In this document: piece after piece, positions 31,476 to 41,986 of the stretch
Layout: each line of letters starts with the position of its first letter
Numbering within the stretch: the stretch's first letter is position 1
Source of the DNA: Dama dama
Taxonomy: Eukaryota > Chordata > Mammalia > Artiodactyla > Cervidae
Direction: 5' to 3'
Assembly: GCF_033118175.1 (NCBI RefSeq)
Contig: NC_083701.1
Span: 14,527,501 to 14,591,500, forward strand
Length of the DNA: 64,000 bases
The notes under the pieces: model-generated
What the model was told of the DNA's origin: nothing
Seen by the model: only the letters and a program-made list of their open reading frames with translations
The model's database searches: none
Position numbers and translations under genes: made by a program

Positions 31476-33633
31476 TGATGCTTAAGGGTTTGGGAACCCT
31501 AAACAAGACTGGGAGCTGATTGTGGCTCAGATCATGAACTCCTTATTGAAAAATTCAGACTTAAAGTGAAGAAAGTAGGGAAAACCACTTGACCATTCAG
31601 GTATTATCTAAATTAAATCCCTTATGATTACACACTGGAAGTGACAAATATTCAAGGGATTAGAACTGATAGAATACCTGAAGAAATATGGACGGAGGTT
31701 CATGACATTATATAGGAGGCAGTGATCAAGATCATGCTAAGAAAAAGAAATGCAAAAAGGCAAAATGATTGTCTGAGGAGGCCTTACAAATACCTGAGAA
31801 AAGAAGAGAAGTGAAAGACTAAGGAGAAAAGGAAAGATATACTCATCCGAATGCAGAGTTCCAAAGAATAGCAAGGAGAGATAAGAAAGCCTTCCTCAGT
31901 GATCAGTGCAAAGAAATAGAGGAAAACAATAGAATGGGAAAGACTAGAGATCTCTTCAAGAAAATTAGAGACACCAAGGGAACATTTCATGCAAAGATGG
32001 ACACAATAGAGGAGAGAAATGGTATGGACTTAACAGAAGCAGAAGATATTAAGAACGGGTGGCAAGAATACACAGAAGAACTATACAACAAAGATCTTCA
32101 TGACCCAGATAACCATGATGGTGTGATCGTTCACCTAGAGCCAGACATCCTGGAATGTGAAGTCAAGTGGGCCTTAGAAAGCATCACTATGAATAAAGCT
32201 AGTGGAGGTGATGGAATTCCAGTTGAGCTATTTCACATCCTGAAAGATGATGCTGTGAAAGCACTGCACTCAATATGCCACACCAAATGTAGAAAACTCA
32301 GCACTGGCCACGGGACTGGAAAAGGTCAGTTTTCATTCCAATCCCAAAGAAAGGCAATGCTGAAGAATGCTCAAACTACTGCACAATTGTATTCATCTCA
32401 CATGTTAGCAAAGAAATGCTCAAAATTCTCCAAGCCAGACTTCAATAGTATGTGAACCATGAACTTCCAGATGTTCAAGCTGAATTTAGAAAAGGCAGAG
32501 GAACCAGAGATCAAATTGCCAACATCTGTTGGATCATCAAAAAAGCAAGAGAGTTCCAGGAAAACATCTACTTCTTCTTTATTGACTATGCCAAAGCCTT
32601 TGATTGTGTGGGTCACAACAAACTGGAAAACTCTTCAAAAGATGGGAATACCAGACCATCTGATCTGCCTCCTGAGAAATCTGTATGTAGCTCAAGAAGC
32701 AGTAGTTAGAACTGGACATGGAAGAACAGACTGGTTCCAAATCAGGAAAAGGCTGTATAATGTCACCCTGCTTATTTAACTTATATGCAGAATACATCAT
32801 GCAAAATGCCAGGCTGGATGAAGCACAAGCTGGAATCAAGATTGCCAGGAGAAATATCAATAACCTCAGATAAACAGATGACACCACCCTTAGGGCAGAG
32901 AGCAAAAAAGGACTAAAGAGCCTCTTGATGAAAGTAAAAGAGAGTGAAAAAGTTGGCTTAAAACTCGACATTCAGAAAACTAATATCATGGCATCTAGTC
33001 CCATCACTTCATGGCAAATAGATGGGGAAACAATGGAAACAAGTTTTTCTTGGGCTCCAAAATCACCACAGATGGTGACTGTGGTGATGAAATTAAAAGG
33101 CACTTGCTTTTTGGAAGGAAAGCTACGACTAACCTAGACAGTATATTAAAAAGCAGAGACATTAACATGGCCAACAATGGTCCATCTAGTCAAGGCTATG
33201 GTTTTTCAAGTAGTCATGTATGGATGTGAGAGTTGGACTATAAAGAAAGCTGAGCGCTGAAGAATTGATGCTTTTGAACTGTGGTGTTAGAGAAGACTCT
33301 TGAGAGTCCCTTGGACTGCAAGGAGATCCAACCAGTCCATCCTAAAGAAAATAAGTCCTGAACATTCATTGGAAGGAGTGATGATGAAGCTGAAACTCCA
33401 ATTCTTTGGCCATGTGATTCAAAGAAGCGACTCACTGAAAAAGACCCTGATGCTGGGAAAGATTGATGGCGGGAGAAGGGATTGACTGAGGATGAGATGG
33501 TTGGATGGCATCACCAACCTGATGGACATGAGTTTGAGCAAGCTCCGAAAGTTGGTGATAGACAAGGAAGTCTGGCCATGGGGCACAAAGAGTGAGACAT
33601 GACTGAGTGACTGAACTGAACTGATGCTTAGGG
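31476..33633 (+). mobile_element. Long 5'-truncated BovB LINE (~2.1 kb)
   Basis: Sense BovB from the segment between endonuclease and RT (AACAAGACTGGGAGCTGATT) to the 3' GACTGAACTGAACTGA terminus. Flanks TGATGCTTAAGGG (31476-31488) and TGATGCTTAGGG (33622-33633) are a TSD with a 1-nt indel. Several frameshifts and stops exist; the RT catalytic motif is destroyed. Confidence 0.94.
31934..32455 (+). pseudogene. BovB RT N-terminal fragment
   Basis: 173-residue open frame covering the linker and RT fingers of BovB (TEAEDIKNGWQEYTEELYNK, DILECEVKWALESITMNKAS, GGDGIPVELF). Frameshifting damages the last 50 residues. Downstream RT pieces continue in other frames (32459-32779). At 32871-32873 the tyrosine codon of Y-A-D-D is TAA and the following alanine codon is ACA. 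Confidence 0.88.
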
Positions 33634-33654
33634 AACTCATATTTGTGTGTGTCT

Positions 33655-34901
33655 CTCAGAAGCTGCCATAAGGGTAGAGTTATCTGCATATCTGAGGTTG
33701 TTGATATTTCTAGCAGTAATCTTGATTCCAGCTTGTCTTCATCCAGCCTGGCATTTCTTATGATGTACTGTGCATATAGGTTAAAGAAGCAGGGTGACAA
33801 TATACAGCCTTGACATACTCCTTTCCCAATTTGGAACCAGTCTGTTGTTCCATGTCTGGGTCTAACTGTTGCTTCTTGATCTGCATACGGATTTCTCAGG
33901 AGGCAGGTCAGGTGGTCTGGTATTCCCATCTCTTGAAGAATTTTACACAGTTTGTTGTGATCCACACAATCAAAGGCTTTGGCGTAGTCAATAAGGCAGA
34001 AGTAGATGTTTTTCTGGCACTCTCTTGCTTTTTCGATGACCCAACAGATGCTGGCAATTTGATCTCTGATTCTTCTGCCTTTTCTAAATCGGGAGAAATA
34101 TCAATAACCTTAGATATGCAGATGACACTACTCTTATGGTAGAAAGCAAAGAGGAACTAAAGAGCCTCTTGATGAAAGTGAAAGAGGAGAGTGAAAAAGT
34201 GGGCTTAAAACTCAACATTCAGAAAACTAAGATCACGGAATCTGGTCCCTCACTTTATGGCAAGTAGATGGGGGAACAGTGGAAACAATGACAGACTTTT
34301 ATTTTCTTGGGCTCCAAAATCACTGCAGATGGTGACTGTAGCCATGAAATTAAAAGACACTTGCTACTTGGAAGAAAAGCTATGACCACCTTAGACAGCA
34401 TATTAAAAAGCAGAGATATTACTTTGCTAACAAAGATCTGTCTAGTCAAAACTATGGTTTTTCCAATAGTCAAGTATGGATGGGAGAGTTGGACCACAAA
34501 GAAATCTGAGTGCCGTGATGCTTTTGAACTGTGGTGTTGGGGAAGACTCTTGAGAGTCCCTTGGACTGCAAGAAGATCCAACCAGTCCCTCCTAAAGGAA
34601 ATCTTCCCTGAATATTCATTGGAAGGACTGATGATGAAGCTGAAGCTTCAATACTTTGGACACCTGATTTGAAGAACTGACTCCTTAGAAAAGACTGTGA
34701 TGCTGGGAAAGACTGAAGGCAGGAGGAGAAGGGGACAGTATAGGATGAGATGGTTGGATGGCATCACTGATTCGATGGACATGAGTAAGAGCAAGTTCTA
34801 GGAGCTGGTAATGGACAGGGAAGCCTGTTGTGCTGCAGTCTGTGGGGTGGCAAAGAGTCGGACACGACTGAGAGACTGAATTGAACTGAACTCAGAAGCT
34901 G
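33655..34901 (+). mobile_element. BovB with 5' inversion (twin-priming form)
   Basis: A single insertion bounded by the perfect 11-bp TSD CTCAGAAGCTG (33655-33665 and 34891-34901). The first part (33666 to about 34088) is BovB RT in antisense. The second (about 34089-34890) is BovB in sense, from just upstream of Y-A-D-D to the 3' end. The two segments share about 50 bp of consensus around the catalytic motif, so the junction carries a small duplication. The shape is that expected from twin priming during target-primed reverse transcription. Confidence 0.93.
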
Positions 34902-36879
34902 ATCAGAAGCCTGAGTGTGCGCTTCAGGTTCCTCCATTGTCTGCTTCACCACAAGAAGTGCTGTTTTGTTCATTTCACTGTGAAACCACTGCTATATTTA
35001 GGTCTTTATATCTTAGGGCCTGTCAAACTTTGGTTTGCCTGAACTAGCCACTGAGACAAAACTGGAGTGCAGGATATTTTCCCAGGACCAACACTGTGAA
35101 AGGAAGAAGCAGGATTGGGCGACAGGAAGAGAAACTGGGATGCAGGCCACTCTGGTTGGTGCTCTGGAGGGAGTGCTGTCCACTAGTGTAGCCCATATTG
35201 GGCTGAAATGGCCAGCTCTGCACCCCCACCTCCATTGATGAGCCACTGGATATGGGCTATCCCAAGAGGGGCATGATGTTGGACAGGGCACTCTCTGCAG
35301 CTGAACTAGACACCTTAAGGAGTTGGTATGACTACCTGTAACGGTGAGGTCAGTCATTCCTTGAAGGGGGATCTGGGTGGAGCATTTCTGTGTTTACATA
35401 TCCTCTAGGAAGTATCCTCCAATCTCCTGCCTTTCTTCAGGATAGATGCTGGTTCTGAGAGTTGAATGGGGAATTGGGCGGGGGGAGGTCATATTAGCCT
35501 GTAAGCTTTCTCATTATAACTTGTTTTGCAATATGGAAGCCCCATCTTTATCTGTGTTGGGTATCCTGCAAACCAAGACCCTTTGTTTTATCCCTTCCAA
35601 AGTAAAAATTTCCAGGGTTTTTGCTGCTGTGGAAAAGGGACTGACACTTGATTGAGATTTATAGAGAAAGAAATGTGGGGTTTAGCTGCTTCTTAAACCT
35701 ATAAAAAGAGAAACCCTTCTGCTGTTAGCCCCCAATCTTTCTGTTTGTGGAGGTACGCAGTACCACCAATTTCTGATTCTCTGGGGACATGTATGACATA
35801 AAGCAGCTTGTATGACCAGCTTTCCACTGCAGTCTTTGGATCAGCACTTTGCAGTTACCAGGTCCTGTCACTCATCAATCTGCTCTGCAGCTTCTAAGAC
35901 TTTGTTGCTATTATGTCCTCTTGTGTTTTCTTTGTCCTTGAGGGTTTATACTTTATCTCTTTATTCTCTTTCGACTGAGTTTGGGTAGTTGAAGCTGTCA
36001 TCTTTGACTTGATTTTTTTTTTAAAGAAACACAGTATGTACATTTTCTCTTCAAATAATTGTAGAAATTCCTCAGCATAAATTAGTGAAGCAGCATGAAA
36101 TTATAAAATTAGCAAAGCTTTGTATATTTACCTGCTAAGCACAATCTTTACCCATATGAACCTTATTTAGATGTCAAATGGGATCAGAGTAGCTCTCTGA
36201 AAGTTACATGAAATCAAGTGTTTGAAGTATTTGTGTTGTAGTAAATATATACTAAATTTGGTTCCTAACTTTCTTGGAATCCTCAAATGAATGTGTTTTA
36301 TAATTAAAACGTGAAGAGGGCAAATAAAACCTTGAATTTGGATGGTGGGTGGGCTTGCTTACCATCTCAGCCTCTTCTTTCTCAGAGACTTTCACAGCAG
36401 AGTGCAAACTGGCCTTCCAGAATGATGCTGAAGCCAAAGATGGTGGAGCCCCAGTTCCCCACCTCTGGTTCACCAGTGGAACACTGGTTTCTTGGCATTT
36501 CCTGTTTTCACTTGTCTGACAGCTCATTTGTTTTATTCCCATTCTTGGCCTGGGTTTCAGACTAATAAGAGAAATAGCATGTATAGCATGTACATAAATT
36601 CACTATTGTCATAGACCTTGGTAGCTTCGCTTCTGTGGTTTAACGGTGACTGTAAGAAGTGAAGAATAAATTACAGTTGGGTGGCTAAGCGGTATGCATT
36701 ACTCATTTATGACTTTACCTTTAGGTTCCAAAGGGTGACATTCTTTGCACTGAGCTTAACAAACATTTTTGGGAAGACTTGCAAATTAGGTGGGGCTGAC
36801 TTTCAGTCTCATTTTCATGCATCATTATCTCCAAACTTCATTTTAAAATCTCAGTTCCTCTACATTAGAAGGATGTACA
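34902..36879. other. No recognised feature
   Basis: About 2 kb without a repeat family or exon I can name. Frames of 114 and 96 codons (35013-35357 minus, 36252-36542 minus) carry no recognisable motif or splice context. 36000-36240 is AT-rich. Confidence 0.45.
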
Positions 36880-37008
36880 CACATACATAAATACACACAT
36901 ATGTGTGTGTGCATGCACACACACACACATACACAAATAAACACACTAACATACACTCACATACAATCTCCTTCCCCCAGTCACACACACATATACACAA
37001 ACACATAA
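36880..37008. repeat. CA-rich compound microsatellite
   Basis: Interrupted (CA)n/(TACA)n array with a short TGTGTGTGTG reversal at 36902-36911, producing local self-complementarity. A plausible polymorphic locus. Confidence 0.85.
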
Positions 37009-37199
37009 CCTGTACTAAGTCTGGTCCCTTGGCAGACTCAAGACCTCTGCTTCTCCCAGAACAGAAATTCCCTTGCCCAAGTCAGTTGGAAAGCCATCTT
37101 CCTTTTTAACTTCTCATCTCCTACAGTGTGAGACCACTGGCACTAGAAATATCAGGTTTGCATATTAAAAGTGGAGATAACTATTTGCTCTCTGAGAAG

Positions 37200-37653
37200 T
37201 CATTAAATTTTTTGTGCCACAGACCTTTTTGGCCTTTGGACTCACTTCTTATGAAACTGGTTTTAAATGTACACAATTAAATACATAGGATCACAGAGGA
37301 AACTGGTTATACCATTTTCTATCTCAGTAACTATATAGAACTTTCCTGATGTAGTAATATATATGCTAATTTATTAACACATAAAATAGAAACATTTGGC
37401 ATCAAGTTTAATAACTTCTGTTATTTCAGCATAAACATTATTTGGAGATATCTGAAACAATGGTAATGAAACATCAAAATATTTGTGGTTTCTGTCACAG
37501 ATATTGCTAAGCTAGTCTGTTGCCTACATTTAAAATGCTAAATTTGTTAGAGGTTAGTGAAAATAAAGATGTAAAATGTGTCCCTTCCAAGGGCAGGGAC
37601 TTCCTGAATTCTAATTATGTGTACCAAGTTAAAATGAAAAAAAAAAAAAAAAA
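37200..37653 (+). repeat. Possible mammal-wide fossil repeat plus poly-A
   Basis: TTTGTGCCACAGACCTTTTT, CACAATTAAATACATAGGAT, TTGTTAGAGGTTAGTGAAAA with TAAAGATGTAAA follow the order of an old interspersed repeat that I recognise but cannot name securely. It ends in an A(17) run at 37637-37653. Confidence 0.5.
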
Positions 37654-37669
37654 CTCCTTTAAACCTATT

Positions 37670-37735
37670 GAGGTAAGAGTCTCAAGGAGAAGGCCTAAGA
37701 ATCTTCATTTCAGCAAGCTTCCAGAGCAATGTGTT
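37670..37735. repeat. Possible MER5A-like (hAT) fragment
   Basis: AGGCCTAAGAATCTTCATTT and CAGCAAGCTTCCAGAGCAAT resemble the MER5A phrase 'gagaatctgcatttctaacaagctccca'. Short and uncertain. Confidence 0.4.
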
Positions 37736-38015
37736 ATTTTCTAAATAGGTCAGTCTTTTAAATTTCTGTGTACTCACAAAGCTTGCCTCAGGATTGGACC
37801 AGCTTTCCAAGCCTAGTGAAGATTGTTCAGCTGATTCATATTTGTCAAGTCTTTCCTGATAATATATTCCTTACCCTCTACACCCTTTTCTCAGTAGATT
37901 TAGTGTCTCTTTTATCTGGATTCAAAAGCATTTCTGGAATGTACTCGTCTCTCTGCTCCCTGCTCCATCCCATTATGGAAGAAAAGTGTGGGACAGTGTG
38001 TTATGAATATAAATG

Positions 38016-39588
38016 TTATTATTCAGTTTCTAAGTCATGTCCAACTCTGTCACCCCATGGACTGCAGCACGCCAGGCTCCCCTATCCTTCACTATCTCCC
38101 AGAGTTTTCTCAGATTCGTGTCCATTGAGTCAGTGATGCTATCTAAACATATCCTCTGCCACCCCCTTCTTCTTTTGCCTTCCATCTTTCCCATCATCAG
38201 GGTCTTTTCCAATGAGCTGGCTTTTCACATCAGGTGGCCACAGTATTGGAGCTTCAGCTTCAGCAACAGTCTTTTCAATGAATATTCAGGGTTGATTTCC
38301 TTTAGGAAATCAATGGTTTGATCTCCTTGCAGTTCAAGGGACTCTCAAGAGTCTTCTCCAGCACCACAGTTCAAAAGCATCATTTCTTCTGTGCTCAGCC
38401 TTCTTTATGGTCCAGCTCTCACATCTGTACATGATACTGCAAAAACCATAGCTTTGACTATCTGGACATTTGTTGGCAAAGTGATGTTTCTGTTTTTTAA
38501 TACACTGTCTAGGTTTGTCATAGCTTTCAAAGGAGTAAGTGTCTTTGAATTTCATGGCTGCAGTCACTGTCCACAGTGATTTTGGAGCTTTGTATTTTGG
38601 AGACAAATATACAACAAAATAAAATGTCACTCTTTCAACTTTCCCCCCTTCTATTTGCCATGATTTGATGGGACCAGATGCTATGATCTTAGTTTTTTGA
38701 ATATTGAGTTTTAAGCTAGCTTTCCACCCTCCTCTTTCAGTTCAGTTCAGTTCAGTCACTCAGTCATGTTCTACTCTTTGTGACCCCATGGACTGCAGCA
38801 TGCCAGGCCTCCCTGTCCATCACCAACTCCCGGAGTTTACTCAAAGTCATGCCCATTGAGTTGGTGATGCCATTAAACCATCTCATCCTCTGTCGTCCCC
38901 TTCTCCTCCAACCTTCAATCTTTCCCAGCATCAGGGTCTTTTCAAGTGAGTCAGCTCTTTGACCCTCATCAAGAGGCTATTTAGTTCCTCTTTGCTTTCT
39001 GCCATTAAGGTGTATCATCTGCATATCAGAGGTTATTGATATTTCTTCAGGCAATCTTGATTCCAGCTTGTGATTCATCCAGCCCAGGATGTCACATGAT
39101 GTATTCTACATATAAGTTAAATAAGCAAGGTGACAATATACAACCTTTTTGTATCCTTTTCCAATTTTGAACCAGTTAGTTGTTCCATGTATGTTTCTAA
39201 CTGTTCCTTCTTGACCTGAATACAGGTTTCTCAGGAGGCAGGTAAGATGGTCTGATATTCCAGTCTAAGAATTTGCCACAGTTTGTTGTGATCCACACAG
39301 TCAAGGGCTTTAGAGTAGTTGATGCAGAAGTAGATATTTTTTCTGGAATTACCTTGCTTTCTCTATGATCCAACTGATGCTGGCAATCAGATCTTTGGTT
39401 CCTCCACCTTTTTAAAACCCAGCTTATACATCTGGAAATTCTTGGTTCACATACTGATGAAGCCTAGCTTGAAGGATTTTGAGAATAAACTTACTAGCAT
39501 GTGAAATGAACGCAGTTGTGCAATAGTTTGAGCATTCTTTGGCATTGCCTTTCTTTGGGATGGAATGAAAGCTGAAAAGTGAAAGTGA
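38016..39588 (-). mobile_element. Long BovB LINE, antisense, itself interrupted
   Basis: BovB 3' terminus at about 38020 (TTATTCAGTTTCTAAGTCAT), extending through RT to the FIPIPKKGNAK region near 39560. The Y-A-D-D codons are intact in sequence (GATATGCAGATGAT, antisense, near 39015), but the frame is broken by indels. A second BovB piece interrupts it at 38739-38957. The outer TSD may be AATGTTA (near 38010 and 39588), uncertain. Confidence 0.88.
38739..38957 (-). repeat. BovB 3' end nested in a BovB
   Basis: Starts with three and a half GTTCA units (TTCAGTTCAGTTCAGTTCAG), the canonical 3' terminus, and is truncated after GAGTCAGCTC. The host BovB consensus resumes at CATCAAGAGGC. The CTCTTT word on each side may be a short TSD. 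It is independent because both 3' ends are present 0.7 kb apart. Confidence 0.85.
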
Positions 39589-40186
39589 ATGTTACCATCA
39601 ACAGAAAAAACCCAAAGTGCTTGTAAAGTCCTGGACAATGTATTTCACATCTCTATTAATATAACTCAACCAATAGAGTATCCCTGCAATGACGGGCATC
39701 TTGGAGTGGTCTTTCTGGACCATTTATCCTGTCCCTGAGCTCCGTTTCATGAGTTTGTGGACTTTGTGCTAGGAATTCCAAGCACATTCCTTGGTCACCT
39801 TAATTCTCTACAGAGTGTGATCTGGGGCATTTTCCCACTTACCATTTTTTTCCCTCCCAAGCCAAGACCTTTACCCTTCCCTTAACTGCATCGCTCCCCC
39901 TAATCTATTCTTAAGCAAAGTCCACTTTTCACTGTTACTTATTCTCTTATCTGTTTGTTTCTGCAGCTGATGGTGTCATAGCAGGGGTTTCAGCTTTGAG
40001 ATTAGAGGTGAAAGGACCAGAGAGGGCCTCCCAGTGCTCTGGTCTCTAAGTGGATTCTATTTTTTAAAAATCAGATTTTTATTTCACAAAGACCAGCTCC
40101 ACTAGATGCATCTTCTGTACCTTGTTATGCTGGAGAGAGTCTATCTCCTCTCTTAGTTTTAGTTACATTATCTGGGTCATTATCCA
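39589..40186. other. No recognised feature
   Basis: Unassigned; no repeat or exon identified. Confidence 0.45.
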
Positions 40187-40466
40187 GATGGACTGATGCT
40201 GAAGCTGAAGCTCCAATATTTTGGCCACCTGATGCAAAGAACTGACTCTTTGGAAAAGACCCTGATTCTGGGAATGATTGAAGGCAGGAGGAGAAGGGAA
40301 TGACAGAGGATGAGTTGGTTGGATGGCATCACCGACTTGATAGACATGAGTTTGAGCAAGCTTGACGAGTTGGTGATGGACAGGGAGGCCTGGTGTGCTG
40401 CAGTCCATGGAGTTACAAAGAGTAGGACACGACCGGGCAACTACATGACCGGACAACTGAACTGAC
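40187..40466 (+). repeat. BovB LINE 3' end
   Basis: Sense tail from ATGGACTGATGCTGAAGCTG through GGATGAGTTGGTTGGATGGC to GACAACTGAACTGACC. Near the end GACCGGGCAACTACAT is followed by GACCGGACAACTGAAC, a small duplication of the terminal sequence. No TSD found. Confidence 0.88.
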
Positions 40467-40799
40467 CGATCCAAGTCACCAGCTCCTGGAAAGTACGTGG
40501 TTGGGGAGAATGGTTAGGGAAGAAAAATCCCATCAACTCACATTAAAGCAATTTGTTCACGTGCTTATTTTATCTTTCCTGTTAGACTGATTTCTTCCAC
40601 AGCAAAATCTCCTATTTAAAAGAAGGTGATTTTTTTTTCTATTGGTCAAATTAAACTTTTTAAGTTGAAATTCTCTGATTCAATTATGATAATAATTGGA
40701 TATTTAATAATAATAATCATTTCTGTTACAGGACTATCTTATATAAAGCATTTCTTGATATCACACATGCAGTCAGTTTTCAATAGAGAAGAACTGTAT
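40467..40799. other. No recognised feature
   Basis: AT-rich, with a short (AAT)n patch near 40708-40718; otherwise unassigned. Confidence 0.45.
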
Positions 40800-40862
40800 T
40801 GTTATTTGTCTTTTACTGCCAACATTCAACAGAATGCTGGCACATAGTAGGTGCTAAATAAA
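40800..40862 (+). repeat. L2 LINE 3' terminus
   Basis: CAACAGAATGCTGGCACATA with GTAGGTGCTAAATAAA is a textbook L2 3' end. Confidence 0.8.
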
Positions 40863-40909
40863 GTCTTAAGGACTTAAGGATAAATAAGTCTTAAGGACTT
40901 AAAGGATAA
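40861..40909. repeat. 25-bp-period tandem duplication
   Basis: AAGTCTTAAGGACTTA followed by AGGATAA occurs twice (starts 40861 and 40886) with a one-base difference. Each unit holds CTTAAG twice, so it is also locally palindromic. Confidence 0.88.
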
Positions 40910-40934
40910 GGAGATTAAAAAAAAACAAACCTGA

Positions 40935-41060
40935 AAATCAGGAAATTTAGGTTGAAGTCCTACCTCTGCTACTAACTTGCTTTGTGACCTTGGGCAAGAC
41001 TCCTTTCTTTTCTAGAGTCAGTGACCTCAGCTCTCAACAGAAAGAATTAGTTTCTCTGTC
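40935..41060 (+). repeat. MIR SINE
   Basis: GTTGAAGTCCTACCTCTGCT, ACTTGCTTTGTGACCTTGGG with CAAGACTCC: the tRNA-derived and core part of MIR in sense. Confidence 0.85.
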
Positions 41061-41339
41061 TTCAAAAGCAGGCTTCCTAGTGTTTTAGAATTGACAGAAG
41101 AATCTTAATAACAATAAAAGCAGTTTTCACAAGGAAATCTTTTAGTTTTAGAGTGTGATTTTGGTCATCAGCCAGCTTGAGAAATACTATCTCAGTGTTC
41201 TCTTACTTCATCTCTCAAAGACTTTATTTTTGAACTGTATAAGTTATATAACTAATCTTAACAGGAAAATAAATATGGGATCTTTCCCATACACTGAATT
41301 TTTATATCATGAGAGCATCTTTTAATCCTGTGGGATCTA

Positions 41340-41610
41340 CCCCTTCATTTAGTCATTAAATATCTGTTTTAAGTACACACTATGTCAGGAGCTGTGGAAG
41401 AACCAGGAATCCTAGAGGAAACAGCACCTGATCTTTTCCTTGGAGGAACTGAGCGACTGGGGAAGGGGAAGAGACAAGAAAACCAGTGATCTCAGTGCAA
41501 GTAAGTGTCCTTGTCAGGATACAGGGGAAGACAAGATGCAGTGGCCCCAGGTGGAGGTCAGAACTCAGTCTTAGGTATTTAGAAGTGACCTCCTGAAGGA
41601 TGCCATACTA
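41340..41610 (+). repeat. L2 LINE fragment
   Basis: CATTTAGTCATTAAATATCT, GTACACACTATGTCAGGAGC, CCTGATCTTTTCCTTGGAGG and AGAAGTGACCTCCTGAAGGA are in L2 order. Confidence 0.65.
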
Positions 41611-41782
41611 GCTGCCTTCTCTTTTCCTTTTCCAAATACAAAGGGAAGACTTCCTTGAAGTATCACAGCTTTTTAAACCACAAACACGCTAAACTGAACC
41701 ACAACCTGTAGATTGATTAAACATCCAAAACTCCCCTCTGTGAAGTGGCAAAACATAATTAAAACTTTCATGCTATTAAATT

Positions 41783-41799
41783 GGGGGGGGGGGGGGGGG
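41783..41799. repeat. Poly-G tract, G(17)
   Basis: Seventeen uninterrupted Gs followed by TTGTGGGGCGC. Such runs are unusual in mammalian DNA and may be either real G-quadruplex-prone DNA or an assembly or length artefact. Confidence 0.9.
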
Positions 41800-41966
41800 T
41801 TGTGGGGCGCAGGCAGAGACCACTTCTTTTTTTCCTAAATGGCAGTTGAATAGAATGCTTAAGCATCCACCAAGTGCTCATTATAGACTCAAGCCAAGCT
41901 TCCTTTTGGCTTCCAGAGTAGTGGGAGGAAGTCACTCTGGAGCTGCCAGTTCCATCACTGGGTAGC

Positions 41967-41986
41967 TTAGGGGTGGGGTGGGGGGT
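41967..41986 (+). other. G-quadruplex-type motif
   Basis: GGGGTGGGGTGGGGGG: adjacent G-runs with single-T loops, 170 bp from the poly-G tract. Three visible runs, with the last long enough to be split into two, so folding is plausible but unproven. Confidence 0.5.

Noticed and set aside
33432..33965. 177-codon minus-strand frame as a novel protein
   Set aside because: It reads through the inverted BovB segment, across host DNA and into the antisense of the neighbouring BovB; a chance chimera.
34902..36879. Gene in the large unassigned gap
   Set aside because: Several open frames of 60-114 codons overlap on both strands with no domain, no CpG promoter and no paired splice signals.
36880..37109. 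68-codon histidine/threonine-rich frame
   Set aside because: Simple translation of a CA-repeat microsatellite.
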